A stretch of 64,000 bases of DNA from Methylomonas sp. ZR1 (lineage in GTDB: Bacteria > Pseudomonadota > Gammaproteobacteria > Methylococcales > Methylomonadaceae). This document shows positions 29,890-42,859 of the stretch, in pieces. Under the pieces are notes generated by a model. That model was not told the DNA's origin and ran no database searches. It saw only the letters and a list, made by a program, of their open reading frames with translations. The DNA lies in NCBI RefSeq assembly GCF_013141865.1, contig NZ_RCST01000001.1, positions 4,092,001 to 4,156,000 of the forward strand. Direction: 5' to 3'. The position numbers were made by a program, and so were the translations under genes. Position 1 is the first letter of the stretch. Each line of letters begins with the position of its first letter.

Positions 29890-31074
29890 TGATCTGACAG
29901 TTACCGTTTTTGCGGGGTGTCTGTCAGATTAGATTTGGTTCAGATTTTTTTGAGCCCAAATCTGTTTTCCATCCAGCAAGGTATCCATCGGCGTTCTGCC
30001 GTTGCACATTTTGCCCTGATGAGTTCGGTCATTGTTGTAATAAACCAGCCATTCGTCCAGATCTTTTTGGAGTTCATCCAGGTCGCTATAGAGCTTTTTG
30101 CGGAACGTGACCTGATAGAACTCCTGCAAGATGGTCTTGTGGAAGCGTTCGCAAATCCCATTGGTTTGCGGCGACATGGCCTTGGTTTTGGTATGGTCGA
30201 TGTCGTTGATCGCCAGGTATAGCTGATAATCATGCTGTTCGACCTTGCCACAATATTCGGTGCCGCGATCCGTCAGAATGCGTAGCACAGGTAATGCATT
30301 GGCTTCATAGAACGGCAATACTTTGTCATTCAGGATGTCCGCGGCAGTAATCGGCGTTTTGGTGGTGTACAGTTTGCAGTGAGCGACTTTGCTGTAGGTG
30401 TCCACGTAAGTCTGCTGGTAAATCCGCCCAACCCCTTTGAGGTTGCCAACGTAAAAGGTATCCTGCGAACCCAGGTAACCGGGATACCCACAGGGCACAA
30501 GTGGGCTGTTTCGATTTCGCCGCAGGCTTGATCATCCTGCTGCTTTTTCTCCAACGCCGCAATCTGCGCATCGCTCAGCATTAACCCTTCGGCGGCTACC
30601 TTGGCTTCCAGCGCTTTAAGCCTCTTTTTAAAGTTCTCCAGGTCATGCCGTAACCAGATAGAGCGAACGCCGCTGCCGGATACGAATACCCCTTGTTTAC
30701 GCAGTTCATTACTGGTTCGATGCTGTCCATGCGCCGGATACTCAACCGCATAGGACTTCACCGCCCGTTCAATGCTTTCATCGACGCGATTCTTCAGATT
30801 CGGAGACCGGCGTTTTTTGTCGATTAAGGCATCAATGCCACCTTCGGCCACAAGCTCTTGATAACGATAAAATGTATCGCGCGAGACACCCATCACCTTG
30901 CAGGCTCTGGAGACGTTATTCAGTTCTTGGGCTAAATTTAACAGCCCCGCTTTGTGTTTAATGATCGGATTGTTTGTATGGATCATGAGAGTTACCTTTT
31001 GTGTTTTGTGTAAGGATTCGACACCCCTATCAAAACCGGTAACTCTCATCTTTTCAAGTCGATGTGTCAGATCA
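29890..31074 (-). mobile_element. IS481-like insertion sequence, inactivated
   Basis: Candidate ends are the inverted ten-mers TGATCTGACA (29890-29899) and TGTCAGATCA (31065-31074). A second inverted pair, AGTTACCGTTTTTGCGGGGTGTC near 29899-29921 and its diverged counterpart near 31020-31045, lies inside them, so the true ends are uncertain by about 30 bases. The element carries one transposase gene broken by a frameshift. Confidence 0.6.
29929..30986 (-). pseudogene. IS481-like transposase, frameshifted
   Basis: The N-terminal part (from 30986: HTH-type region SRACKVMGVSRDTFYRYQELV, then IDALIDKKRRSPNLKNRV) runs in one frame to GEIETAH at about 30510. The integrase core (GYLGSQDTFYVGNLKGVG, ILTDRGTEYCG, SPQTNGICERFHKT, YYNNDRTHQGK) continues in another frame to 29929. 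Between them about 17 extra bases (TTGTGCCCTGTGGGTAT) separate sequences that would join as AH-PGYLG. The DDE residues appear intact in the second part, so the break is probably a small insertion. Confidence 0.8.
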
Positions 31075-31174
31075 AGTCGTGACTAATACAGTTTAGCGCA
31101 GTTCCCTGGCGCGTTGAATTAGACGACTACTCAAAACCAATGGAGTCTGGCCCCCATTGGTTTCTACACACCGA

Positions 31175-31451
31175 TTATTTTTCCTTTTGTACCTCGGCAG
31201 GCGCCTTGTTCTCCGCGGGCACTACCGCCTCAGTCGGCACTTGTGCCTCAGCTGCCTTTTTTGCCTCTCTCTGCCGCCTTTTTTGCCAGCGCGGCCTTCT
31301 GATCAGCAGCCTGTCTTGCAGCTACCGACCCGGTTTCTGCCGCAGCCAATAACATTACTGTGTCTGCCTGGGTTGGCACTGGAGTTAACAGTACTGATAG
31401 TGTGCAAAGACATACCACCAATCCTCTTTCTTTTGATTTAATACTCAACAT
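31175..31451 (-). pseudogene. Small secreted Ala/Lys-rich protein with frameshift
   Basis: From 31451 the ORF encodes a signal peptide (VVCLCTLSVLLTPVPTQA) and an Ala/Lys-rich tail, and stops at 31248 after 67 residues. Two extra bases in a GAGAGAGG tract shift the frame. In the alternative frame the KAAE-type repeat pattern continues (AAEAQVPTEAVVPAE, then VQKEK) to a stop at 31175. AGCGAGG lies upstream of the ATG. It may be a recently broken gene or one that switches by slippage. Confidence 0.45.
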
Positions 31452-31479
31452 AACGACCTCGCTGTAATAGTTATTCTAG

Positions 31480-32329
31480 GGGCTGTTGCCGTTTTACATG
31501 GGTAACCAAATAAAAGCGCAGGCCAAAGCGACAACGCCTTCAAAATTGCGTTTCAATTTGTCATATCGCGTCGCGATGGCTCTGAAATGTTTCAATCGCG
31601 CAAAGACATTTTCAACGAGGTGGCGATATTGGTAGAGGCACCAATCCATTCCGTCATTCCCGACGATTGAATTTTGTTTTCTAGGAATGATAGGGACACT
31701 CCCTTTCTCTCGAATTTGAATCCGTAGAGGTTCACTGTCATAGCCTTTGTCAGCGACCGTGTAGTCAGCCAAAGGCAGTTTAGCCACTAATTCCGGCGCT
31801 TCTTTGCAGTCATGGACTTCACCACCGGTGATTGAGAAATGAATAGGCAGCCCACAGGCATCAACGGCCATATGGATTTTCGTGGTGTTACCCGCAACGG
31901 ATTTCCCAATCGCGGCATCCTGTTCATGAGCCGCACCGCTACTATGCTGATGCGCTTTCACGATACTGCCGTCAATAAAGGTCCATTCCAAATCCGGTGC
32001 CACAACCAGGCCTCGAAAGATGCCCATCAGTTTTTCTTGCAGTGACCACGCATTAAACCGTTTGTAGACTGCATTCCACTTACCAAACGTGGCAGGCAGG
32101 TCTCGCCAGGGGCAGCCGACTCGCATGCGATAAAAAATCCCTTCTACCGTTTGCCTGAGCGAAGGCTTGTCATAAATCCCCAGGCTTAACAGGATGGCTT
32201 TGAATTTATTCCAGTATGCATCCGTAAACATTTGTCGCGGCATAGCTCACTTGTCTTCTGATTGAAAAATCAATCAATGAGGCAGAGCCGTTCGATTTCA
32301 AGGCTATCGTTTCAAAATGGCAACAGCCC
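31480..32329 (-). mobile_element. Complete IS5-family insertion sequence
   Basis: The ends are GGGCTGTTGCC at 31480 and its inverted copy GGCAACAGCCC ending at 32329, giving 850 bases. The element is flanked by a direct repeat CTAG (31476-31479 and 32330-32333), the YTAR-type four-base target site of IS5 elements. The right end lies 20 bases beyond the flanking CTAG from the glmS stop. An older partial copy of the left end is at 14958. Confidence 0.92.
31494..32243 (-). CDS. IS5 family transposase
   Basis: A single 249-residue ORF with the DDE transposase_11/DUF4096 layout: an N-terminal helical region (SLRQTVEGIFYRMRVGCPWRDLP), the first Asp in FIDGSIVKAHQ, the second in VADKGYDSE and the Glu region in HLVENVFARLK. 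It appears uninterrupted and is framed by intact inverted repeats, so the element could be active. Confidence 0.93.
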   Translation of the reverse strand: MPRQMFTDAYWNKFKAILLSLGIYDKPSLRQTVEGIFYRMRVGCPWRDLPATFGKWNAVYKRFNAWSLQEKLMGIFRGLVVAPDLEWTFIDGSIVKAHQHSSGAAHEQDAAIGKSVAGNTTKIHMAVDACGLPIHFSITGGEVHDCKEAPELVAKLPLADYTVADKGYDSEPLRIQIREKGSVPIIPRKQNSIVGNDGMDWCLYQYRHLVENVFARLKHFRAIATRYDKLKRNFEGVVALACAFIWLPM

Positions 32330-32353
32330 CTAGTAGATCCTTCCAACTGTCTG

Positions 32354-34183
32354 CTATTCCACCGTCACCGACTTGGCTAAGTTGCGCGGCTGATCGACGT
32401 CGGTGCCTTTCAGCACGGCGACGTGGTAGGACAGCAGTTGCAGCGGTATCGTGTAGACGATAGGCGAGATGATGTTGGCGACACTGGGCATTTTGACGAT
32501 TTGCACGTTTTCGTCGCTGCTTTCCGCCAGCTCTTCATCCATGAATACGATCAACTGGCCGCCGCGGGCGCTGACTTCCTGAATATTTGATTTTAGTTTT
32601 TCCAGCAGGTTGTTGTTTGGCGCCACGGTCACGACAGGCATTTCCGCGTCGATCAAAGCCAGGGGACCGTGTTTCAACTCGCCGGCTGGGTAGGCTTCGG
32701 CGTGGATGTAGGAAATCTCCTTCAGCTTCAATGCCCCTTCCATCGCGATCGGGTAATGGGTACCACGACCGAGGAAGAGCGCGTTGTGCTTGTCGGCAAA
32801 GCGCTGCGACAGCAATTCGATAGCATTGTCGAGTTTCAGCACTTTTTCGATGTGGCCGGGTAAGCTGAATAACTCGGAGACGATTTCCTCTTCCGCTTCC
32901 TTGGTCAACGCAAAGCGGCGGCCGACCGCAATGATCAACATCAACAAGGCCACCAATTGGGTAGTGAAGGCTTTGGTCGAAGCCACACCAATCTCCGGGC
33001 CGGCGCGGGTCATCATGACCAGATCGGATTCGCGCACCAGCGAGCTTTCCGGTGCGTTGCAAATCACCAGCGAATGTTTGACGCCCAGGCGTTTGGCTTC
33101 CAATAGCGCCGCCAGGGTATCGGCAGTTTCCCCGGATTGGGAAATGGTGACGACCAGGGTATCCGGGGAAATAACCGGATTGCGATACCTGAATTCGCTA
33201 GCCACTTCTATGGAGCATGGCACCCGTGCCAGTTTCTCGAACCAGTAACGTGCCACCAAGCCGGAATGATAGCTAGTACCGCAAGCCAGAATCTGTACCG
33301 ATTTGATTTGGTCGAATACTTCGGCGGCGTTATGGCCAAACGCATTGTCCTGCAAACGGTTGTCGATGAACCGGCCTTCCAGCGTTTCGGACACCGCCCA
33401 GGCTTGCTCGTAAATTTCCTTGAGCATGTAGTGGCGGTATTTGCCTTTGTCGACCGAATCGGCTTTTAATTGGCTTTCGACGATAGGGCGTTCAACGCGG
33501 TGATCGTTTTCATCATAAATCACCAGACTGTCGATTTTCAGTTCGGCAATATCGCCGTCTTCCAGGAAAATGAAACGCTGGGTAACCGGCAATAGGGCGG
33601 CGATGTCGGACGCTATGAAATATTCGCCGATACCGACGCCAATCACCAAGGGGCTGCCCTTACGGCAAGCGATCAAGATATCCGGGCAGTCGATGAATAC
33701 CACGCCCAGTGCATACGCACCCCGCAAAGTGGCGACCGTGGCTTTTACCGCGCTTAATAGGCTGTCGGTGGTTTGCAGGTCTTCGGCTATTTTATGCACG
33801 ATGACTTCGGTATCAGTTTCTGATGTGAATTCGAAGCCGTTCTGTTGCAAGGCCGTACGCAGATGATCGTGATTTTCGATAATACCATTGTGCACTACCG
33901 CCACTTTGTCGCAGCTAACATGGGGATGAGCGTTGCGGGTGCTGGGTTTGCCGTGGGTGGCCCAGCGGGTATGAGCGATACCGATAGTGCCTTCTATAGG
34001 ATCGGCGGCGATTAAGGCTTCCAGCCCTTTAACTTTGCCTAACTCACGTTTTCGGAATATTTCGCCCTGACTTACCACGGCCAAACCGGCTGAGTCATAG
34101 CCGCGATATTCCAGGCGCTTCAGGCCTTCCAGCAAAATCGGCACGACATTACGCTGGGCAACGCCCGCGACTATCCCACACAT
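32354..34183 (-). CDS. glmS: Glutamine:fructose-6-phosphate aminotransferase (isomerizing)
   Basis: GlmS makes glucosamine-6-phosphate, the first step towards UDP-GlcNAc for peptidoglycan and LPS. The 609-residue protein starts [10 protein letters not shown], with Cys2 as glutaminase nucleophile, followed by GYDSAG, two SIS domains ([21 protein letters not shown]) and the usual C-terminus LAKSVTVE. It lies one base after glmU on the same strand. Its 3' flank has been invaded by an IS5 element 20 bases away, so any native terminator may have been displaced. Confidence 0.97.
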   Translation of the reverse strand: MCGIVAGVAQRNVVPILLEGLKRLEYRGYDSAGLAVVSQGEIFRKRELGKVKGLEALIAADPIEGTIGIAHTRWATHGKPSTRNAHPHVSCDKVAVVHNGIIENHDHLRTALQQNGFEFTSETDTEVIVHKIAEDLQTTDSLLSAVKATVATLRGAYALGVVFIDCPDILIACRKGSPLVIGVGIGEYFIASDIAALLPVTQRFIFLEDGDIAELKIDSLVIYDENDHRVERPIVESQLKADSVDKGKYRHYMLKEIYEQAWAVSETLEGRFIDNRLQDNAFGHNAAEVFDQIKSVQILACGTSYHSGLVARYWFEKLARVPCSIEVASEFRYRNPVISPDTLVVTISQSGETADTLAALLEAKRLGVKHSLVICNAPESSLVRESDLVMMTRAGPEIGVASTKAFTTQLVALLMLIIAVGRRFALTKEAEEEIVSELFSLPGHIEKVLKLDNAIELLSQRFADKHNALFLGRGTHYPIAMEGALKLKEISYIHAEAYPAGELKHGPLALIDAEMPVVTVAPNNNLLEKLKSNIQEVSARGGQLIVFMDEELAESSDENVQIVKMPSVANIISPIVYTIPLQLLSYHVAVLKGTDVDQPRNLAKSVTVE

Positions 34184-34184
34184 A

Positions 34185-35606
34185 CTATTTCTCCGACTGA
34201 CTAGGAGCTAACGAGTGCGGAGAATTGTCGGGAACAATCTCCGCCAGTTTGACCGGACGCTGCCAGCTAGGCACGCTAAGCTGTTTACTCCGGCTAAGGG
34301 TTAATTGATTTTCCGGCGTATCCCGGGTAATGGTCGAACCGGCGCCGATTGTCGCGTTTTTTCCGACCGTTACCGGTGCCACCAATTGGGTATCGGAGCC
34401 GATAAACGCGCCGTCTTCGATGATGGTTTTAAATTTATTCACGCCGTCGTAATTGCACGTGATGGTGCCGGCGCCGATATTGACCTTGCTACCCACTTCG
34501 CTATCGCCAATATAGCTTAAATGGTTAATTTTGCTGCCGGTAGCGACAGTGGATTTTTTGATTTCTACGAAATTGCCGATATGCACATGATCGGCCAGCT
34601 CGGTTTGCGGCCGCAGCCGGGCGAACGGGCCTATGCGGCTGCCGGCGCCGACCGAGGCGTCCTCGATCACGCTGTTAGCCAGAATTTCGACATCGTTGGC
34701 GATGCTGGCGTTTTTAATCAGACAATTGGGACCGATTTTGACGTTTGAGCCGATGCGATTAACGCCTTCGAAAATCACGTTGATGTCCACATCAATATCC
34801 TGACCCAGTTCGGCAAAATTGCCTCTGACATCCACCCGAGCCGGATCGCGCAGTGTCACGCCTTTTTCCATCAGCGCTTGCGCCTGTTCCGCTTGATACA
34901 CGCGCTCTAGATGCGCCAATTGGCTGCGATTATTTACACCCAGCACTTCATCCTGGCTACCGGCTTGAGTGGTTTCGACGGTAAGGCCATCTTCCACGGC
35001 CATTTCGATAATATCGGTTAAATAATATTCGTTTTGCGCGTTGTTATTGCTCAGCCTGGACAACCATTGCTTCAACTGGCTGCCTTTGCAGGCCAGGATA
35101 CCGGTATTGCCTTCGCTGATTTGCAATTCCACTTCGTTGGCATCTTTTTGCTCGACTATTTTGACAACGGCATGATCTTTATCGCGGACTATGCGGCCGT
35201 AGCCGGTGGGGTCGTCCAGGTTAACCGTCAGCAATGCCAAGGACGTCAAGCTAACCTTGTGCAATAAGGTTTGGATGGTTTTGGCCTTTAATAAAGGTAC
35301 ATCGCCGTATAGAATCAATACGGTGTCCGGATCGTCGACGTGGTGAATGGCTTGCTGTACCGCGTGCCCGGTGCCTAGTTGCTGCTTTTGCTCTATCCAG
35401 GTAGCGTCCAAGCTACTCAAAGCTTGTTTGACAGTCTCGCCGCCGTGGCCGTAGATGATAAAAATCTGATTATTTTCCAGCGAAAGACTTGTTTCGTAGA
35501 CATGCTGCAACAACGCTTTATTGGCGATTTCGTGCAGTACTTTAGGCCGCGACGAACGCATTCTGGTGCCTTGGCCGGCCGCCAAGATGATGGTTTTAAT
35601 CGACAT
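34185..35606 (-). CDS. glmU: Bifunctional N-acetylglucosamine-1-phosphate uridyltransferase / glucosamine-1-phosphate acetyltransferase
   Basis: The 473-residue enzyme has the nucleotidyltransferase start [20 protein letters not shown] and a C-terminal left-handed beta helix of hexapeptide repeats ([39 protein letters not shown]). It produces UDP-GlcNAc from the GlmS branch. It is separated from atpC by a strong terminator and is directly followed by glmS, a common pairing downstream of the atp operon. Confidence 0.97.
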   Translation of the reverse strand: MSIKTIILAAGQGTRMRSSRPKVLHEIANKALLQHVYETSLSLENNQIFIIYGHGGETVKQALSSLDATWIEQKQQLGTGHAVQQAIHHVDDPDTVLILYGDVPLLKAKTIQTLLHKVSLTSLALLTVNLDDPTGYGRIVRDKDHAVVKIVEQKDANEVELQISEGNTGILACKGSQLKQWLSRLSNNNAQNEYYLTDIIEMAVEDGLTVETTQAGSQDEVLGVNNRSQLAHLERVYQAEQAQALMEKGVTLRDPARVDVRGNFAELGQDIDVDINVIFEGVNRIGSNVKIGPNCLIKNASIANDVEILANSVIEDASVGAGSRIGPFARLRPQTELADHVHIGNFVEIKKSTVATGSKINHLSYIGDSEVGSKVNIGAGTITCNYDGVNKFKTIIEDGAFIGSDTQLVAPVTVGKNATIGAGSTITRDTPENQLTLSRSKQLSVPSWQRPVKLAEIVPDNSPHSLAPSQSEK

Positions 35607-35621
35607 TGCTATTCCTTAAAA

Positions 35622-35656
35622 CAAAAAAAGCCCGATAACGTTGCGTCATCGGGCTT
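35622..35656 (-). terminator. Intrinsic terminator of the atp operon
   Basis: On the minus strand, 22 bases after the atpC stop, a 9-bp perfect stem AAGCCCGAT/ATCGGGCTT with an 11-base loop is followed by a run of T residues. This is a textbook Rho-independent terminator. Confidence 0.88.
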
Positions 35657-35678
35657 ATATTTTTACGCGATAAATGGT

Positions 35679-36101
35679 TTACGCACCACGTTTTCTTAAT
35701 CTTTCCAAGGTTCTTAATTGGTTTACAGCTTGCGCCAATTCGGCTTGCGCAATCGCGTAATCGTATTTACCCGATTTATCGCTGAGCATTTCTTCCGCTC
35801 TGGCTTTGGCTTGTAACGCCGCCGCTTCGTCAATGTCTTTTGCTCTGATCGCGGTATCCGCCAAAACGGTCACCAAATGCGGCTGCACTTCCAGAAAGCC
35901 ACCGGACACGTAAAACGCTTGATAGTCCTTATCGCTCAGCTTAACCCGAACTTCACCGGGCTTAAGCTTGGTGATTAACGGCGCATGGCGCGGCGCAATG
36001 CCTACATCACCCATTTCCGCCGGTGCAAAGACCATTTCAGCCAAGCCGGAAAAAATTTCCTGCTCCGCGCTGACGATGTCCACATGAATTGTCATTGCCA
36101 T
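35679..36101 (-). CDS. atpC: F1F0 ATP synthase epsilon subunit
   Basis: The 140-residue protein has the epsilon N-terminal beta sandwich ([33 protein letters not shown]) and a C-terminal helical hairpin. It couples and restrains rotation in the F1 stalk. It is the last gene of atpIBEFHAGDC, 24 bases after atpD, and is followed by an intrinsic terminator. Confidence 0.96.
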   Translation of the reverse strand: MAMTIHVDIVSAEQEIFSGLAEMVFAPAEMGDVGIAPRHAPLITKLKPGEVRVKLSDKDYQAFYVSGGFLEVQPHLVTVLADTAIRAKDIDEAAALQAKARAEEMLSDKSGKYDYAIAQAELAQAVNQLRTLERLRKRGA

Positions 36102-36125
36102 GTTAAAACTCTCCTATGAGGTGGT

Positions 36126-37541
<1,416 letters not shown>

Positions 37542-38405
37542 CTAAACAGCGGCAGCGCCGGCCACGATTTCGGAAATCTCTTGCGTAATTGCCGCCTGTC
37601 TGGCTTTGTTATAAACCAGTTGCAATTCTTTAATGATATTCCCGGCGTTATCGGATGCGCTTTTCATTGCCACCATTCGGGCAGCCTGCTCGCAGGCGTT
37701 GTTTTCCACTAAACCTTGGAAAACCGCGGATTCCACATATCGGATCAATAAACTGTCCAATACTTCTTTAGCATCAGGTTCGTATAAGTAATCCCAGCGA
37801 CCTTTGGACTCTTCAGCCAAATCACCCACGGCAACCGGCAACAATTTTTGCACCACCGGTTTTTGTGTCATGGTGTTTACAAAGTCATTACTAATCAAAA
37901 ACAACTCGTCAATTTCACCAGCGGCAAACGCATCCAGCATGATTTTGATCGTGCCGATAATTTCGCTCTGATGCGGTGTATCCCCCAATTTCGAGACTTG
38001 TCCTATCAGGTTAGCTTTGATCATGCTGAAAAAACCCGCCGCTTTGCTACCGATGGTGCAGACGTCTACTTCGATCTGGCGGCTTTGCCATTGCTGCATT
38101 TCGCCTAAAACTTTTCGAAACAAGTTGGCATTCAGACCACCGCACAAACCTCTATCGGAGCTCACTACGATGATGCCGATGCGCTTCACTTCGCGTTCGA
38201 TCAAAAAAGGATGCTTGTATTCGGGATTGGCATAAGCCAGATGTTTGATTATCTGGCCTATCTTCTTCGCGTAAGGCCGGGTGGCCTGCATTCTGTCTTT
38301 GGTTTTACGCATCTTGCTCGCTGCCACCATTTCCATGGCCCGAGTAATCTTCTGAGTATTCTTAATACTCGCGATCTTGGTACGTATCTCTTTGCCAACA
38401 GCCAT
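37542..38405 (-). CDS. atpG: F1F0 ATP synthase gamma subunit
   Basis: A 287-residue central-shaft subunit: [32 protein letters not shown] at the start (quoted here in part as [19 protein letters not shown]) and [18 protein letters not shown] at the end form the two long helices of the rotor. The middle contains [11 protein letters not shown]. It lies 11 bases after atpA. Confidence 0.97.
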   Translation of the reverse strand: MAVGKEIRTKIASIKNTQKITRAMEMVAASKMRKTKDRMQATRPYAKKIGQIIKHLAYANPEYKHPFLIEREVKRIGIIVVSSDRGLCGGLNANLFRKVLGEMQQWQSRQIEVDVCTIGSKAAGFFSMIKANLIGQVSKLGDTPHQSEIIGTIKIMLDAFAAGEIDELFLISNDFVNTMTQKPVVQKLLPVAVGDLAEESKGRWDYLYEPDAKEVLDSLLIRYVESAVFQGLVENNACEQAARMVAMKSASDNAGNIIKELQLVYNKARQAAITQEISEIVAGAAAV

Positions 38406-38416
38406 GTGCGGACCCT

Positions 38417-39958
38417 TTACCAGCTACCGGTCTTGACGAAACGTTCAATGGCACTGTGAATGCCTTTTTGAATCTCGTCGTTATAGTCGCCTTTCTCGTT
38501 GATTTTAGCCATCAAAGCAGATTCGTCGGCGTGCATGAAGTCCAGCAAAGCCGCTTCGAAATCGCGGACCTTTTTAACTTCCAGGCTGTCCAGGAATCCA
38601 GCATTTGCCGCGTACAAGGAAACACTCATGTCCGCAACCGACATCGGCGCGTATTGATTTTGTTTCATCAGCTCGGTAACCCGTTGGCCGCGTTCGATTT
38701 GCTTGCGTGTACTTTCGTCCAAATCGGAAGCGAACTGCGCAAAAGCCGCCAATTCGCGAAACTGCGCCAAATCCAGACGAATACCGCCGCCCAGCTTTTT
38801 GATGATCTTGGTTTGTGCCGCGCCGCCAACCCGAGATACTGACAGACCGGCGTTAACCGCAGGACGAATACCCGAATTGAACAGACCGGTTTCCAGGAAG
38901 ATCTGGCCGTCGGTGATGGAGATTACGTTGGTCGGTACGAAAGCCGATACGTCGCCGCCTTGGGTTTCGATAATCGGCAATGCAGTTAATGAACCGGTTT
39001 TGCCTTTTACTTTTCCGTTGGTCAGTTTTTCGACTTCAACCGCGTTAATACGCGCAGCGCGTTCCAGCAAACGTGAGTGGATGTAAAACACGTCACCAGG
39101 GTAGGCTTCACGACCTGGCGGACGACGCAACAGCAAGGAAATTTGGCGATACGCCCAAGCTTGCTTGGTCAAATCGTCATAAATGATCAGCGCATCTTCA
39201 CCAATGTCGCGGAAATATTCGCCCATTGAGCAACCGGTGTAGGGTGCAATAAATTGCAGCGCTGCCGATTCAGAAGCCGAAGCCACCACGATGATAGTGT
39301 GCTCCATCGCGCCGTGTTCTTCCAGTTTGCGAACCACGTTGGCAATAGAAGAACGCTTCTGACCGATAGCCACATAAATACATTTGATGCCGGTGCCTTT
39401 TTGATTGATGATCGCATCAATCGCAATGGCGGTTTTACCGGTTTGTCTGTCACCGATGATCAACTCACGTTGACCGCGACCAACGGGAATCATCGAGTCA
39501 ATCGCTTTCAAACCAATTTGCACCGGTTGATCAACCGATTGTCTGGCGATAACGCCTGGAGCAATTTTTTCGATAGGCGAACTTAATTTAGTTTCGATGG
39601 CGCCTTTGCCGTCGATAGGGTTACCCAAGGCATCGACCACACGGCCCAACAATGCCTCACCCACCGGCACTTCTAAAATTCTACCGGTACATTTAACAGT
39701 ATCGCCTTCGGTGATGTGTTGATAAGCACCGAGCATTACCACACCGACCGAGTCTCTTTCCAGGTTCAAAGCCATGCCGTAAGAGCCGCCAGGGAATTCC
39801 AGCATTTCGCCTTGCATTGCTTCCGACAGACCGTGAACCCGAACAATACCGTCGGTGACACTGACTACGGTGCCTTCGGTATGTGCCTCAACATGGGCGT
39901 CGAAGTTCTCGATCTTCTTTTTGATCAGATCACTTATTTCTGATGGATTTAATTGCAT
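38417..39958 (-). CDS. atpA: F1F0 ATP synthase alpha subunit
   Basis: The 513-residue regulatory F1 subunit has the P-loop [15 protein letters not shown], the alpha N-terminus [19 protein letters not shown] and the C-terminal [10 protein letters not shown]. Length and order (after atpH) are canonical for proteobacteria. Confidence 0.98.
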   Translation of the reverse strand: MQLNPSEISDLIKKKIENFDAHVEAHTEGTVVSVTDGIVRVHGLSEAMQGEMLEFPGGSYGMALNLERDSVGVVMLGAYQHITEGDTVKCTGRILEVPVGEALLGRVVDALGNPIDGKGAIETKLSSPIEKIAPGVIARQSVDQPVQIGLKAIDSMIPVGRGQRELIIGDRQTGKTAIAIDAIINQKGTGIKCIYVAIGQKRSSIANVVRKLEEHGAMEHTIIVVASASESAALQFIAPYTGCSMGEYFRDIGEDALIIYDDLTKQAWAYRQISLLLRRPPGREAYPGDVFYIHSRLLERAARINAVEVEKLTNGKVKGKTGSLTALPIIETQGGDVSAFVPTNVISITDGQIFLETGLFNSGIRPAVNAGLSVSRVGGAAQTKIIKKLGGGIRLDLAQFRELAAFAQFASDLDESTRKQIERGQRVTELMKQNQYAPMSVADMSVSLYAANAGFLDSLEVKKVRDFEAALLDFMHADESALMAKINEKGDYNDEIQKGIHSAIERFVKTGSW

Positions 39959-39979
39959 TTTATTTTCCCGCTCTAACTC

Positions 39980-40510
39980 TTAAAGTCTTTTAGCTAATTG
40001 ATGAAGCTGGCCTTTGATAGAACCGTCGATGACTTTATCGCCCGCTTTAGCGAGGATGCCCCCAATTAACGATTTATCGACAGAAACGGATACATTGACC
40101 TTTTTATGCAAAAGCTTTTCCAGCATGGCGACATACTTGCCTTGCTCGGCTTTTGTCAGAGAATACGCGCTGTATAAATCCACATTGGCGTAGCCTTCAT
40201 CGTCCGCTTTGTACTGCTCGAACATCACCGAAATTTGCGGCAGTAGGGGCAGCTTGTCATTTTCTATCAACACTTTCAGAAGATTCTTGGCTTCGTCATG
40301 TATTTGATCCTGGCAAATATCCAGAATCAGCTGTGCTGTATGCTGTTTGCCAACCCGAGGATTTTTGACAATGGCAGCCAATGCCTCATCCTGGATGACC
40401 AAAGACAAAAACGTCAACGAATCGGACCATTGTTTGGACGACCCCGTTTCCTTGGCACGCTTGAAAGCTGCTTCCGCGTAAGGTCTTGCTAATGTCGATA
40501 ACTCAGCCAT
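39980..40510 (-). CDS. atpH: F1F0 ATP synthase delta subunit
   Basis: The 176-residue peripheral-stalk subunit starts LARPYAEAAFKRA, the OSCP/delta signature, and ends DKVIDGSIKGQLHQLAKRL, both typical. It ties the b subunits to the top of F1. Three bases separate it from atpF. Confidence 0.96.
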   Translation of the reverse strand: MAELSTLARPYAEAAFKRAKETGSSKQWSDSLTFLSLVIQDEALAAIVKNPRVGKQHTAQLILDICQDQIHDEAKNLLKVLIENDKLPLLPQISVMFEQYKADDEGYANVDLYSAYSLTKAEQGKYVAMLEKLLHKKVNVSVSVDKSLIGGILAKAGDKVIDGSIKGQLHQLAKRL

Positions 40511-40513
40511 TGC

Positions 40514-40987
40514 TTAACCCAATTGATCCGCTGCTTTGCTGAGAATGTCTTGATGCTTGGCTTTGTCGATTTCTTCTTTCAAAATCTGTTCAGCGGCACG
40601 CAAAGCCAGTGAGGATACTTCCTTGCGCAAGCTCTCTTTGGCTTGCAGCATTTCCTGCTCTATCTGGGCTTTTGCTGCTTCAAGCAAACGCTCGCCTTCT
40701 TTTTTGGCTTGATCTTTCGACTCTTCAACCAGCTGATTGGCGCGTTTTTGCGCTGCACTGACGATTTCCGCCGATTGTTCTTTTGCTTCCTTCAGCAGGC
40801 TCTTGGCTTTTTTCTCGGCCAATTTAATCTCTTCCTGGCCCTTCTCGGCCGCGGCCAAACCTTCGGAAATTTTGGTTTTGCGCTCTTCCAGAGCGGCAAT
40901 GATCGGTGGCCAGACATACTTCATGGTAAACCAAACCAGAAGTGTGAAAGTTATCATCTGCCCGATCAGAGTAGCATTGATGCTCAT
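40514..40987 (-). CDS. atpF: F1F0 ATP synthase b subunit
   Basis: One N-terminal membrane helix ([20 protein letters not shown]) is followed by a long charged helix rich in Lys, Glu and Ala, the dimeric stator stalk. The length of 157 residues is usual for gammaproteobacteria. It lies between atpE and atpH. Confidence 0.96.
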   Translation of the reverse strand: MSINATLIGQMITFTLLVWFTMKYVWPPIIAALEERKTKISEGLAAAEKGQEEIKLAEKKAKSLLKEAKEQSAEIVSAAQKRANQLVEESKDQAKKEGERLLEAAKAQIEQEMLQAKESLRKEVSSLALRAAEQILKEEIDKAKHQDILSKAADQLG

Positions 40988-41071
40988 TGATGCTTTCCTC
41001 GTAATGCCGTTGTCATTCTATCGGTATGCGAATAAGGCTTAGCTTATTCAAATGAATCCGATAATTGCTAA

Positions 41072-41395
<324 letters not shown>

Positions 41396-41398
41396 CTA

Positions 41399-42172
<774 letters not shown>

Positions 42173-42180
42173 CTAAAAAA

Positions 42181-42549
42181 CTAATCACGCCACCAAAACA
42201 GCGCAAACCAAAAAACCGACAACACTGCGATGTAACCCACCATCAGCGTTAAGAAATCAACAGAGGGAATCTGTAAAACAATTGAAAACAGGGCTACCGT
42301 CAAAATTAACTTAACCGTTTCGCCTGCATAAAATGCATTAACGATACCCTGCGCGCCCAAATCCTTGGCCAGATAGATTTTGTAGGCAAAATACAGATTG
42401 GGCAGTAAAGCCACAAACCCTCCGAATAACGGAGACACTGCACTTTTCCAACCGCCTATCAATAAAAATCCCGACGCCACTAATGCAGCCATCAGGACCT
42501 GTCCAAAAACTACTTTTCTGACAGTAGAAAAATCATTTCTAGCTGTCAT
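42181..42549 (-). CDS. atpI: ATP synthase accessory protein I
   Basis: The 122-residue protein has about four hydrophobic helices and begins the operon, the usual position of atpI, which assists c-ring/F0 assembly or cation supply and is poorly conserved. AGGGGAA lies ahead of the ATG, and a sigma-70 promoter lies 30-58 bases upstream. Confidence 0.9.
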   Translation of the reverse strand: MTARNDFSTVRKVVFGQVLMAALVASGFLLIGGWKSAVSPLFGGFVALLPNLYFAYKIYLAKDLGAQGIVNAFYAGETVKLILTVALFSIVLQIPSVDFLTLMVGYIAVLSVFWFALFWWRD

Positions 42550-42859
42550 GTACTTCCCCTTTCGTCTTGAGCTGGGCGATTATATCCAGCCAGCACGTCT
42601 AAAGCAAGGTAAGCACGTTCAGCAAGAAGCAATCAGCGTCGCCACCTTGTTGATTTGGCAAGACTATCCCAACGAGCCCACTGTCCACACCTAGCCAATA
42701 CAGACGCATTCCAAACGCTCAATCCCAACGCTTATAGCAATACGCATGCCATTTCGTAACATATTGATTTTCTGCAATGTTACCCAAAACGGCATTGTAG
42801 CAAATCCGACAAAGCACCGAACCATGACCGAAATACGACATTTGCCAGCCCCGAAGCAC
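42550..42859. other. Intergenic region between parB and atpI
   Basis: These 310 bases hold the atp promoter at 42579-42607. Apart from that I see no gene, and no clear terminator after parB. Confidence 0.5.
42579..42607 (-). promoter_or_regulatory. Sigma-70 promoter of the atp operon
   Basis: On the minus strand TTGCTT (-35, 42602-42607) and TATAAT (-10, 42579-42584) are separated by exactly 17 bases. The -10 is a perfect consensus, placed about 30 bases ahead of the atpI start. Confidence 0.72.

Noticed and set aside
31157..31441. Plus-strand hydrophobic ORF opposite the small secreted gene
   Set aside because: It is the complement of the Ala/Lys-rich repeat region; the minus strand has the signal peptide and ribosome site.
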